A DNA stretch of 64,000 nucleotides from JALYZC01 sp963725645. GTDB lineage: Bacteria > Actinomycetota > Thermoleophilia > Solirubrobacterales > Solirubrobacteraceae. Position 1 is the stretch's first letter. Each line of letters starts with the position of its first letter. Below the pieces are notes generated by a model, which ran no database searches, was not told the origin of the DNA, and saw only the letters and a list, made by a program, of their open reading frames with translations. The position numbers and the translations under genes were made by a program. The DNA is taken from assembly GCA_963725645.1 (NCBI GenBank), contig CAVRZD010000006.1:744001-808000 (forward strand), in the 5' to 3' direction. Below, in pieces: positions 9,033 through 20,053 of the stretch.

Positions 9033-9404
9033 CGCGGCTCGCCCGCCTCGACCTGCAGAGGTAGAGCTTGCAATATCTCGAGCCGCTCCTCGTGGCTTGG
9101 GGTCATCGATGAAGGCCCGGTGAGGCCGTTACGCGAGACCCTAGCGAGTGGCTCCAGGACCCTGGCCTTTCTTGGCGCCGAGGCGCGCAGCGCCTGGCCG
9201 AGGAGCGCGGCCCGCCCGGACCGCTGACCCCTCGGTTTACCCGCAACGGATCCGAGGGTTATTGGCGGATGTCTGTGGCCCGGACTGCGCGTAGCGTTGG
9301 CGTCGGTCCTTGGAGTCGGAAACGCAGCGGATAGCCCCGCGTTCCGGGAGTCGCCACGAGGCGGCAGGCCGACGAGCGGAGCATCGGGGATAAGGAGGTG
9401 TCGC
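9033..9404. promoter_or_regulatory. Divergent intergenic region, etfB / lipid-synthase operon
   Basis: These 372 bases lie between two divergent transcription units and must hold promoters for both. The only clear signal is a strong binding site, AAGGAGG (9392-9398), before the ATG at 9405. I see no convincing coding frame, no hairpin terminator and no repeat here. Confidence 0.45.
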
Positions 9405-11063
9405 ATGGCGAACGAGCTCAGCGCTGAGACGCTGAAGGTCGCGCTGAAGTCGATCGACGAGTTCGCTGCGAGTGAGCTCCCGGATTCGCTGTTGATCGAG
9501 CTTGACGAGCGCGACGACGTTTCCCGAGGAGCTGGTGCGCCGGATGTCGTCCGGCGAGGAGCTCGGCATCCAGCTGCTGTTCGTGCCGTACGAGTACGGG
9601 GGCATGGGAGGCGGCGCGTTCGACGTCTACCGCGTCTGCGAGCGGATGGCTGCCATCGACCTGGGGCTCGCGACGTCGGAGCTCGCGACGTTCCTCGGAG
9701 CAGACCCGATCAGGGTCGGCGGGACGGAGGACCAGAAGCGCGAGTACATGAGCCGGATCGCCAAGGAGGGAATCCTGTTCGCCTACGGCGCCACGGAGCC
9801 CGAGGCGGGCAGCGACCTCGGGGCGCTGAAGACGACCGCAGAGCCGGTCAGCGAGAACGGGGACGTGACCGGCTATCGGATCACCGGCGCCAAGCAGTGG
9901 ATCAGCAACGGCGGCGTGGCAGACCTCTACACGATCCTGGCCCTCGCTCCCGGCGGGCCGAGCTGGTTCGTGGTCGAAGCGGGCGCCGAGGGCTTCACGC
10001 ACGGCAAGCACGAGGACAAGCACGGCATCCGGCTGAGCAACACCGCGGCGCTGTTTCTCGACAAGGTCCACGTCGACGCCGATCGGCTGGTCGGGGGCGT
10101 CGAGGGCCAGGGACTCGTCCAGGCCCAGCAGGTGTTCGGCTACACGAGGCTGATGGTGGCCGCGTTCGGACTGGGCGCGGGCTGGGCGGCGCTCGACCGC
10201 GCGATCCCCTACTCCCGCAAGCGCATCCAGGCCGGCGGACCGCTGTCCGAGAAGGAGGGCTACACGCACAAGCTGATCGTCCCGCACGCGGTCGCGCTGG
10301 AAGCGTCGAGGGCGGCGATCGAGGAGACCGCCGAGCGACTGGATGCGGGCGAGGGTCAGCTGAACGTCGAGGGCGCGGTCGCCAAGTACCTCGCCACCGA
10401 GGCCGGGGACGCCGCGGCCGACGCGGCGATCCAGGCCCACGGCGGCTACGGCTACACGCACGACTACATGGTCGAGAAGATCAAGCGCGACGTTCGCATC
10501 ACCAGGATCTACGAGGGCACCTCGGAGATCATGGAGATCACGATCGCGCGCGGGCGCTGGCAGGAGCACCTGAAGTCCGGCGGCGACTACTACCACGCGA
10601 GAGGCGCGCGAGCTCGAAGCGCTCCACGCCGAGCACCCCGACCGTCGGCGCGGACATCGCTGCGCTCGCCCACCACGCGCTCGCGGAGCTGCTCGAGCGG
10701 TGCCGTGTCGGGAGGTTGACCCGGCACCAGCACATCCTGCTGCGTCTTGGCGCGTTGATCGCGCAGGGAGAGGGCGCGGCCGCGTTCGCCAGGCGCGCGC
10801 AGCGGGCGGCGGACAAGCAGCTGAATCCGAAGGCGTCGCGGCGCCTGCGCGCGGGCGCGCTGGCCGCCGCGAGCCGCGTGTACGCCCGCGACGCTGCCCT
10901 GGCCATCGCGACCGAGGCCGTCCGCTGGGTGGCGGGGGCCGACGGCGAGCTGGGCGAGCTCGAGCAGCGCCTCGACCTCGCGTCGATCCATCGGGCCCAG
11001 GGCGGGCTGCTCGCCGACCTCGACGAGGTCACCGAGGCGGTCTACGGGCGCATGCGACCTTGA
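9405..11063 (+). CDS. Acyl-CoA dehydrogenase of the lipid-synthase operon, frameshifted
   Basis: The intact product would be about 551 residues. It has the acyl-CoA dehydrogenase fold: FAYGATEPEAGSDL and YRITGAKQWISNG for FAD and substrate contacts, and RITRIYEGTSEIMEI with the catalytic-type glutamate. A long C-terminal helical extension ends near YGRMRP. Three +1 shifts interrupt the frame, near 9523 (GACGACGTTTCCC for GACGACTTTCCC), 10600 and 10630, and all conserved blocks remain. The gene starts the operon and ends 32 bases before the giant synthase. That synthase has no enoyl reductase domain, so this flavoprotein could reduce, or introduce, an alpha-beta double bond on the chain. This is an inference. 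Electrons would pass through the divergent ETF genes. Confidence 0.85.
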   Translation: MANELSAETLKVALKSIDEFAASELPDSLLIELDERDDVSRGAGAPDVVRRGARHPAAVRAVRVRGHGRRRVRRLPRLRADGCHRPGARDVGARDVPRSRPDQGRRDGGPEARVHEPDRQGGNPVRLRRHGARGGQRPRGAEDDRRAGQRERGRDRLSDHRRQAVDQQRRRGRPLHDPGPRSRRAELVRGRSGRRGLHARQARGQARHPAEQHRGAVSRQGPRRRRSAGRGRRGPGTRPGPAGVRLHEADGGRVRTGRGLGGARPRDPLLPQAHPGRRTAVREGGLHAQADRPARGRAGSVEGGDRGDRRATGCGRGSAERRGRGRQVPRHRGRGRRGRRGDPGPRRLRLHARLHGREDQARRSHHQDLRGHLGDHGDHDRARALAGAPEVRRRLLPRERRASSKRSTPSTPTVGADIAALAHHALAELLERCRVGRLTRHQHILLRLGALIAQGEGAAAFARRAQRAADKQLNPKASRRLRAGALAAASRVYARDAALAIATEAVRWVAGADGELGELEQRLDLASIHRAQGGLLADLDEVTEAVYGRMRP

Positions 11064-11095
11064 CCCAGAGGACTAGAGACGAGAGCTGAGCCGAG

Positions 11096-14000
11096 ATGAC
11101 CGATTCACTCGACAACGCCGCCGCGATCGTCGGCGTGGGCGCGATCCTGCCCGATGCCCCGGATGCCGCGGCGTTCTGGCCAACGTCACCACCGGCCGCT
11201 ACTCGATCAGCGAGGTCGATCCGCGAGCGCTGGGACCCGGCGCTGTACTACGACCCCGATCCGAAGGCGCCCGAGAAGACGTACTCGAAGATCGGCGGCT
11301 GGGTCCGGGATTGGGAATGGGATCCGTTCGGCCTGGAAGCTCCCGGTCCCGCCCAAGGTGGGCGACGCGATGGACGACGCCCACAAGTGGGCCGTCGCGT
11401 GCACGCGCATGGCGCTGACTGGACGCCGGCTGGCCGGATCGTCCGCTGGACCTCGATCGCACCGCCGTGATCATCGGCAACGCGATCTCGGGCGAGAAGC
11501 ACTACCTGACGACGCTGCGGATCATGTTCCCCGACCTCGCACGCGAGCTCGAGCACGCCGCGAGCTTTGCCGCCCTGCCCGCGGACGTGCGCTCGACGAT
11601 CGAGAGCGAGCTGCACGCCAACTTCGAGGCCTGGCTCCCGGGGGTCACCGAGGACACGATGCCGGGCGAGCTCGGCAACTGCATGGCCGGCCGGGTCGCC
11701 AACCTGTTCAATCTCCACGGGCCCAACTTCACCATCGATGCAGCCTGCGCATCCGCGCTGGCGGCGATGGACGCGACCGTCGACGGGCTGCTCGCACACG
11801 AGTTCGACGTCGCGATCACCGGCGGGGTCGATCGCAACATGGGCGTCCACACGTTCGTCAAGTTCTGCGCGATCGGCGCGCTGTCGCCCAGCGGCACGCG
11901 TCCATATTCGGACGGAGCCGACGGGTTCGTGATGGGCGAAGGCGCCGCGCTGTTCGTCGTCAAGCGGCTCGCCGACGCCGTCCGCGCCGGGGACCGGATC
12001 TACGCCGTGGTCCGGGGCGTGGGCAGCGCGAGCGACGGCAAGGGCAAGGGCATCACCGCCCCCAACCCCGTGGGACAGCGCTTCGCCGTCGAGCGCGCCT
12101 GGCGGAACGCCGTGCTGTCGCCCGCGGAATGCACGCTCATGGAGGGCCACGGCACGTCCACGAGCGTGGGAGACGCGGTCGAGCTCAACAGCCTGATGGA
12201 GGCGTTCTCCGAGGCGCACGTGCCGCCCAGGTCGATCGCGCTCGGCTCGGTCAAGTCGAACATCGGCCACCTCAAGGCCGCGGCGGGGGCGGCGGGCATG
12301 CTCAAGACCACCCTCGCGCTGCACGAGAAGGTGCTGCCGCCGAGCATCAACTTCGAGCGGCCCAACTCGAATTTCGACTGGACCGCGTCGCCATTCGCCG
12401 TGAACACCGAGCTGCGCGACTGGGAGGTCGCGGCTGACCGGGCGCGCGTCGCCGGCGTGAGCGCCTTCGGCTTCGGCGGCACGAATTTCCACCTCGTGAT
12501 GGAGGAGTACTCCCCCGACCGCCACACCACCAACGGCCATGGCTCCTCGGCGTCGATCCCGGTCGAGCCCGTTCCCGCCAACAAGCCGGCCGAACCGGCG
12601 GCGCAGGCGGCGGCGTCGCCGCGCGCAGAGCGCACCGCGCCGCCGTCGGCGAAGCCGCCGCTGCGCGGCGCGCTCGTACTGGGCGGGCCGGACGAGGCGG
12701 GGCTCGCCAACGCGCTGCGGACCGAGCTGGCGGAGGCGCGGCAGGGACGCCACCTCGACCCGACGCCTCCCAGCAGCGAGACGCTGCGCGCGCCCGAGCG
12801 GATCGCGATCGACTACGCCGACGGCCCCGACCTGGTCACGAAGGCGGAGCTGGCCTTGCGGGTGTTGCAGACTGGCAACCCCGCCGCGTGGCCGGCGCTG
12901 CGCGCGCGCGGCATCCACCGCGGGAGCGGCGCCCCCGGCAAGGTGGCCTTCCTGTACACCGGCCAGGGCTCCCAGTACGCGAACATGATCGCCGAGCTGC
13001 GCCGGCGGGAACCCGTCGTCGCGGAGCTGTTCGAGGAAGCCGATGCGCTCATGGCTCCGCTGTTGGAGGGCCGCCGCCTGTCGGACATCGTGTTCGCCGA
13101 CCCGGCGGATTCCGCCGCCATGGCGCGGGCGGAGGAAGAGCTCCGCCGCACCGAGATCCAGCAGCCGGCCGTGATCACCGTCGACACCGCGCTGACGCGC
13201 CTGCTGGGCGAATACGGGATCGCGCCCGATCTGGTCATGGGCCACTCGGTCGGCGAGTACGGCGCACTGGTCAGCGCCGGAGGGCTGTCGTTCAAGGATG
13301 CGCTCGAAGCCGTGAGCGCGCGCGGACGGGAGATGGCAAGCCTGCGGGTGGACGACCCCGGGGCGATGGCCGCGGTGATGGCCCCGCTCGCGGAGGTCGA
13401 GGAGATCATCGCGGGGATCGACGGCTACGTCGTGCTCGCCAACGTCAACTCGACGCATCAGGTCGTGCTCGGCGGCGCCACCGAGGCGGTTGCCAAGGCG
13501 GTGGCGGCGGTGAAGCAGCGCGGGCACACCGCAATGCCGCTGCCTGTGAGCCACGGCTTCCACACCGAGATCGTGGCACCGGTGAGCGGTCCGCTGCGAG
13601 CGATGCTCCAGCGCCTCGGCCTGCGTCCGCCCCAGCTGCCGATCGTGGCAAACATCAACGGCGAGCTCTATCCGACCGGCGAGGCGGCCGCGGAGCAGAT
13701 GCTCGACCTCCTCAGCCGCCAGGTCGCGTCCCCCGTGCAGTTCGTGAAGGGCCTGCACACGCTGTACGACGAGGGCGCACGGATCTTTGTCGAAGTCGGC
13801 CCGAAGCATGCCCTGCAGGGGTTCGCGTCGGATGTGCTCGGCGACGACGCGATCGTCAGTCTCGCGAGCAACCACCCCAAGCAGGGCGACGTGCCGACGT
13901 TCAACAACGCCCTGTGCGGCCTGTGGGCCGCGGGCCTTGGCACCGGACGGGGTCCCGTCACGCGCGAGTCCGTGCAGCTGCAGGCCGGCGCGACCGCGCA

Positions 14001-17000
14001 ACCGCATCCGCGGGCCGTGCGAGAGGTGCGTGCGCGTCGGGCATCCGCCGAGGTACCCGAGACGTCCGCCGAGCCCGCCCCCGCGGTCACCGACGGTGAG
14101 GCGCCGACCACCGAGCCCGTCGTCATCACGGGCGCGGCGCTCGGCCTCCCCGGTACCGAGCGGCTCTTCGACGACACGAACGTCGCGCGGCTGCTCAACG
14201 GCGAGCAGGGCATCGACGTGATCCCCGGCCGGCTGCGCCGCGACATGCTCGACAAGCACATCACTCGGTTGGTCAAGCGCGAGGACGGCGGCGCCTCGTT
14301 CGAGACGATCGACCGCCTCGAGGCCGTGATCAAGCTCGCGGGGCGTGCCGGTGCGTTCGACCCGGTCGAGGAGTTCGGCATCGACGACGAACGGCTGGCC
14401 GCGCTCGGGCACGACACGCAGCTGGCGATCGCCGCGGGCATCGACACGCTGCGCGATGCGGGCATTCCGCTCGTGCTGCGCTACAAGACCACGACCAAGG
14501 GCACCAAGCTCCCGGATCGCTGGTCCCTTCCGGACGAGCTGCGCGACGACACCGGGGTGATCTACGCCTCGGCCTTCCCCGGCCTGGAGGAGATGGCCGA
14601 CGAGGTGGCGCGGTACACCACGGATCACATGCGCCGCGAACGCATGGCTGCGCTCGAAACGTTGCGCGCAAGGATGCTCGACCACGACGGCACCGATCCC
14701 GTGGTGCTCGAGGAGGTCGAGCGGCGGATTCACGACCTCGGACGCCAGCTCGAGGAGGAGGCGTACACGTTTGACCGGCGGTTCCTGTTTCGGGTCCTCT
14801 CGATGGGCCACTCGCAGCTCGCCGAGTTGATCGGGGCGCGCGGGCCGAACACGCAGATCAACTCCGCGTGCGCGAGCACCACGCAGGCGGTCGCACTGGC
14901 CGAGGACTGGATCCGCGCCGGGCGCTGCCGCCGGGTGCTGATCGTGGCCGCCGACGACGCCACCTCGGACACGCTGATGGGCTGGCTCGGCGCCGGCTTC
15001 CTGGCATCCGGTGCGGCCGCGACCGATGAGGTGGTCGAGGATGCCGCGCTGCCGTTCGACGAGCGTCGTCACGGCATGATCCTCGGCATGGGCGCCGCCG
15101 GTCTGGTGGTGGAGAGCGCCGCCGCCGCCCGCGAGCGCGGACTCACGCCGATCTGCGACGTGCTCGGGTCCATGACCGCGAACTCGGCGTTCCACGGGAC
15201 ACGGCTCGACGTGGAGCACATCAGCAGCGTGATGGAGAAGCTCGTGGAGCAGGCCGAGGGCCGCGGACTGCGCCGGGAGGACATCGCCGCGGAGACCGTC
15301 TTCATCTCTCACGAGACGTACACGCCCGCCCGCGGCGGCAGCGCCGCGGCGGAGATCCACGCGCTGCGCGATGTCTTCGGCGAGAACGCCGACCGCATCG
15401 TGATCGCCAACGTCAAGGGGTTCACCGGTCATCCGATGGGGGTGGGCCTGGAGGACGTCCTGGCGGTGAAGGCGCTGGAGACGGGGGTCGTCCCGCCGGT
15501 GCCGAACTTCCGGGACCCCGACCCTGAGCTGGGTGTGCTCAACCTGTCCGGGGGCGGCTCGTACCCCGTCCGCTACTCGCTGCGATTGGCGGCCGGATTC
15601 GGGTCGCAGATCTCGATGCTGCTTCTGCGCTGGACGCCCGTCGCCGATGGCCGGCGGCGCAACGCCGACGAGCTCGGCTACGACTACCGGATCGCCGATC
15701 GCGCCGCGTGGATCGCCTGGCTGCAGCGGGCCAGTGGCTACGAGGATCCGCAGCTGGAGGTCGTGCAGCACCGGCTGCGTGTGGTCGATCAGGGCCCGGC
15801 CGCCGGCAGGCGGCTGGAGCCTCACGAGGTGGCGGATGTCGCGCCCGCGGAGATCGAGCCCGCGGCGCTGGAGGACGCGCCCCCTGCGCCGGAGCCGGCG
15901 CCCGCGCCGGCCGAAGCGCCACCCGCGCCCGCCGTGCCGGTGGTGGAGCCGGTGGTGCCGGTTGTGGTTGGTGGTGTGGAGGAGCGGGTGTTGGCGATCG
16001 TTGCTGAGCAGACGGGTTATCCGACGGATTTGTTGGATATGGAGTTGGACCTCGAGGCCGATCTGGGGATTGACACGGTCAAGCAGGCCGAGGTGTTCGC
16101 CAGCATCCGCGAGGCCTACGGGATCGAGCGCGACGACAGTCTCAAGTTGCGCGATTACCCGACGCTCAACCATGTTGTCGCCTTCGTTCGCGAGCGTTCC
16201 GACGCCCCCCAGCCCGAACCGGCGCCCGCCGCGCCGGTGCCGGCGCCCGAGCCCGCCGCGCCGGCGTCGGTGGTGCCGGTTGTGGCTGGTGGTGTGGAGG
16301 AGCGGGTGTTGGCGATCGTTGCTGAGCAGACGGGTTATCCGACGGATTTGTTGGATATGGAGTTGGACCTCGAGGCCGATCTGGGGATCGACACGGTCAA
16401 GCAGGCCGAGGTGTTCGCCAGCATCCGCGAGGCCTACGGGATCGAGCGCGACGACAGTCTCAAGCTGCGCGATTACCCCACGCTCAACCATGTTGTCGCC
16501 TTCGTTCGCGAGCGTTCCGACGCCCCCCAGCCCGAACCGGCGCCCGCCGCGCCGGTGCCGGCGCCGGAGCCCGCCGCGCCGGCGTCGGTGGTGCCGGTTG
16601 TGGCTGGTGGTGTGGAGGAGCGGGTGTTGGCGATCGTTGCTGAGCAGACGGGTTATCCGACGGATTTGTTGGATATGGAGTTGGACCTCGAGGCCGATCT
16701 GGGGATCGACACGGTCAAGCAGGCCGAGGTGTTCGCCAGCATCCGCGAGGCCTACGGGATCGAGCGCGACGACAGTCTCAAGTTGCGCGATTACCCCACG
16801 CTCAACCATGTTGTCGCCTTCGTTCGCGAGCGTTCCGACGCCCCCGCAGCCCGAACCGGCGCCCGCCGCGCCGGTGCCGGCGCCGGAGCCCGCCGCGCCG
16901 GCGTCGGTGGTGCCGGTTGTGGCTGGTGGTGTGGAGGAGCGGGTGTTGGCGATCGTTGCTGAGCAGACGGGTTATCCGACGGATTTGTTGGATATGGAGT

Positions 17001-20000
17001 TGGACCTCGAGGCCGATCTGGGGATTGACACGGTCAAGCAGGCCGAGGTGTTCGCCAGCATCCGCGAGGCCTACGGGATCGAGCGCGACGACAGTCTCAA
17101 GTTGCGCGATTACCCCACGCTCAACCATGTTGTCGCCTTCGTTCGCGAGCGTTCCGACGCCCCCCAGCCCGAACCGGCGCCCGCCGCGCCGGTGCCGGCG
17201 CCGGAGCCCGCCGCGCCGGCGTCGGTGGTGCCGGTTGTGGTTGGTGGTGTGGAGGAGCGGGTGTTGGCGATCGTCGCTGAGCAGACGGGTTATCCGACGG
17301 ATTTGTTGGATATGGAGTTGGACCTCGAGGCCGATCTGGGGATTGACACGGTCAAGCAGGCCGAGGTGTTCGCCAGCATCCGCGAGGCCTACGGGATCGA
17401 GCGCGACGACAGCCTCAAGCTGCGCGATTACCCCACGCTCAACCATGTTGTCGCCTTCGTTCGCGAGCGTTCCGACGCCCCCCAGCCCGAACCGGCGCCG
17501 GAGCCGGCGCCCGCGCCGGCCGAAGCGCCACCCGCGCCCGCCGCGCCGGTCGCCGTCGACGGCTTTCCGCGGCGTGTGCCGATTCCCGTGGTCCGGCCGC
17601 CGCTCGACTGTTGCCTGCCCACGGGCGTCGAGCTCGGGGACGGCACACGCGTCGTGCTCATGCCCGACCAACGCGGCATCGGTGCGTCGCTGGGCGGGCG
17701 CCTCGCCAAGCTGGGAGTGGAGGTGCTGGAGATCCAGGGCAGTCCGACGGTCGAGGAGCTCGAGGCCCAGATCGAGACCTGGCGAGCGAGTGGGCCCATC
17801 GACGGCGTCTACTGGCTCGCGGCCCTCGACCAGGAGGGTGACATCGCGGACCTCGACCCCGCCGCCTGGCGCGAGGGGCTGCACGTGCGGGTCAAGCTGC
17901 TGGCCGCCGCGATGCGCGCGCTGAGCGAGGACGAGCCCTTCCTCGTCACGGCAACCCGGCTCGGCGGCCGACATGGCTACGACGCCGAGGGTGCCACGTC
18001 GGTGATGGGCGGCGCCGTCACGGGCTTCGCCAAGGCGCTGTCGCGTGAGCGCGAGCACGCCCTGAGCAAGACGGTCGATTTCGCCCCCAGCGGCAAGACG
18101 GCTGCGCTCGCCGACATCCTGATCGAGGAGACCCTGCGCGACCCGGGCGCGGTCGAGATCGGCCACGCCGAGGACCTGCGCTGGACGGTCGGCCTCATCG
18201 AACGTCCCGCTCAGCCCGATCCCCAACGGGCGCTGCCCGCCGGCGCAACCGTGGTCGTCACCGGCGCCGCCGGAAGCATCGTCTCGGCGATCACGGCCGA
18301 CCTGGCTGCCTCGGCGAGCGACGCGACCTTCCACCTCCTCGACCTCGTCCCCGAGCCCGACCGGGACGATCCGGACCTCGAGCGCTTCGTCGCCGACCGC
18401 GACGCCCTCAAGCGCGAGATCGCCGACCGGCTCAAGGCCGCCGGGGAGCGCGCGACCCCGAAGCTCGTCGAGCGCGACCTTGCACGCATCGAGCGGGCGC
18501 GCGCCGCCCGAGACGCCATGACGGCCATCGAGCGTGCCGGCGGCACGGCGGTCTGGCACCAGGTCGACCTGACCGACGCCGAGCAGGTCGTCGCTGCGCT
18601 CGCGCCCGTGCGCGATCACGGTCGTGTCGATCTGCTGCTGCACTGCGCCGGTCTGGAGATCAGCCACTTCCTGCCCGACAAGCCCCAGCGCGAGTACGAC
18701 CTCGTCTTCGACGTCAAGGCGAACGGCTGGTTCCACCTGCTGCGCGCCCTGACCGGCGTCGACGTCGCCACCGCGGTCGGCTTCAGCTCGATCGCCGGCC
18801 GCTTCGGCAACGGAGGGCAGACGGACTACAGCGCCGCCAGCGACCTGCTGTGCAAGAGCGTGTCCAACCTGCGCCGGAAGGGCGCGACGCGCGGGATCGC
18901 GATCGACTGGACCGCGTGGGCGCAGATCGGGATGGCCACGCGCGGCTCGATCCCGAAGATGATGAAGATGGCGGGAATCGAGATGCTGCCGCCGGCCATC
19001 GGCGTGCCCTGGGTGCGCAGCGAGGTCCAAAGTGCTGGTGACGGCGGCGAGGTCCTCGTGGCCGGCTCCCTCGGGATCCTGGGCGAGGAGCGCCACCCCA
19101 GCGGCGGTTTGGATCCCGAGGCGGCGACCGAGCGCCTGGCCGGGTCGCACGGTCCCATGACGGGCCGGCTGACCGCGTTGACCGTCGGTGAGGGCCTGCG
19201 GGTGCGGACCACGCTCGACCCGGGACGCCAGAGCTTCCTCGACCACCACCGCATCGACGGCACACCGGTGCTCCCGGGCGTGATGGGCATGGAGGGCTTT
19301 GCCGAGGTGGCCCACGCGCTGATGCCGGGCTGGAGCGTCGCCGCCATCGAGGACGTCGATATGCGGGCGCCGTTCAAGTTCTACCGCGACGAGCCGCGAA
19401 CGCTCGAGCTCAGCGCGCTGCTGCGCGATGGCGGCGACGGCACGCTCCAAGCGGATTGCCGCCTCGTCGGCCGGCGCGACCTGCCGGGCGGGGACGAGCA
19501 GGAGACCGTGCATTTCACGGGCCGTGTGCGCCTCGAGCGCGAGGCGCCGGATGCGCCCGAGTCAGAGTCGCCCCCGGCCGAGGGCGACGGCGAGACGCTG
19601 GACCACGACGCGGTCTACCGCGTGTACTTCCACGGTCCCGCCTACCAGGTCCTCGACCGCGCCTACCGTCACAACGGCGAGCTCGTGGGCCGGTTCGCCG
19701 ACGACCTGCCGCCCGACCACGAGCCGCTCAGCGAGCCGACCGAAACGGCTCCGCGCCTCGTCGAGCTGTGCTTCCAGACCGCTGGCGTGCTCGAACTGGG
19801 CACCGCGGGCCGGATGGCGCTGCCCACCCACGTCGACCGCGTCTCGATCTTCCCGCGCCGGGACGAGTCCGGCCCGCTCTACGCGGTCGTCCGGCCGATC
19901 GGCGACGACGCCATGGACGCCGAGGTCGTCGACCAGCGTGGTCGCGTCCGCGTCCGGCTGGAGGGCTACCGCACCACGGTGCTGCCCGGCGAGCTCGAGC

Positions 20001-20053
20001 GCGACGCGCTCGCGCCGATCAGAGCCGCGGTCGGCGCCGCGGAGTCGGGCTGA
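11096..20053 (+). CDS. Pfa-like secondary lipid synthase, KS-AT-KS-ACPx5-KR-DH
   Basis: The reconstructed protein has about 2,985 residues. Domains in order: ketosynthase 1 (Cys in TIDAACASALAAM, HGTSTSVGD, SNIGHLKAAAG; 11110-12520); acyltransferase (LYTGQGSQY, GHSVGEYGAL; 12940-13900); and ketosynthase 2 (Cys in QINSACASTTQA, His in ISHETYTPARGG, NVKGFTGHPMG, plus a helical insert; 14110-15640). Five tandem carrier domains (15952-17500) follow, then a ketoreductase (VVTGAAGSIVSAI, FSSIAGRFGNGGQTDYSAAS; 17550-19000) and a hot-dog dehydratase (DHHRIDGTPVLPGV, YFHGPAYQVLD; 19180-20030). The layout is PfaA-like with a second KS and without the usual enoyl reductase. Frames shift near 11180, 11213, 11336, 11421 and 16846. 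Its TGA overlaps the ATG of the carboxylase. The product is unknown. Confidence 0.88.
15952..17500 (+). repeat. Five tandem acyl carrier domains, 318-bp period
   Basis: Copies start at 15952, 16270, 16588, 16907 and 17225. The unit is 318 bases (106 residues), once 319 because of a +1 insertion near 16846. Each unit holds a Pro/Ala-rich linker and a carrier domain with motif DLEADLGIDTVKQAEVF. The copies are almost identical at the DNA level. Their core uses codons such as TTG, GTT and GGT that are rare in the flanking domains. In every copy the position that normally holds the phosphopantetheine serine is threonine (GAC ACG GTC). Confidence 0.92.

Noticed and set aside
11248..16809. Giant minus-strand open frame of about 1,850 codons
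   Set aside because: It is the antisense shadow of the megasynthase in GC-rich DNA. It is Arg/Gly/Val/His-rich, has no domain pattern, and lies opposite clear KS and AT motifs.
16840..16860. Programmed frameshift within the megasynthase
   Set aside because: The extra base lies in a linker where the other repeat copies have the normal reading, and similar +1 errors are common in the window. An error is simpler.
15952..17500. Regular 318-bp repeats considered as a CRISPR or satellite array
   Set aside because: The period is 106 codons and every unit encodes a carrier domain with a linker, so it is a coding repeat.
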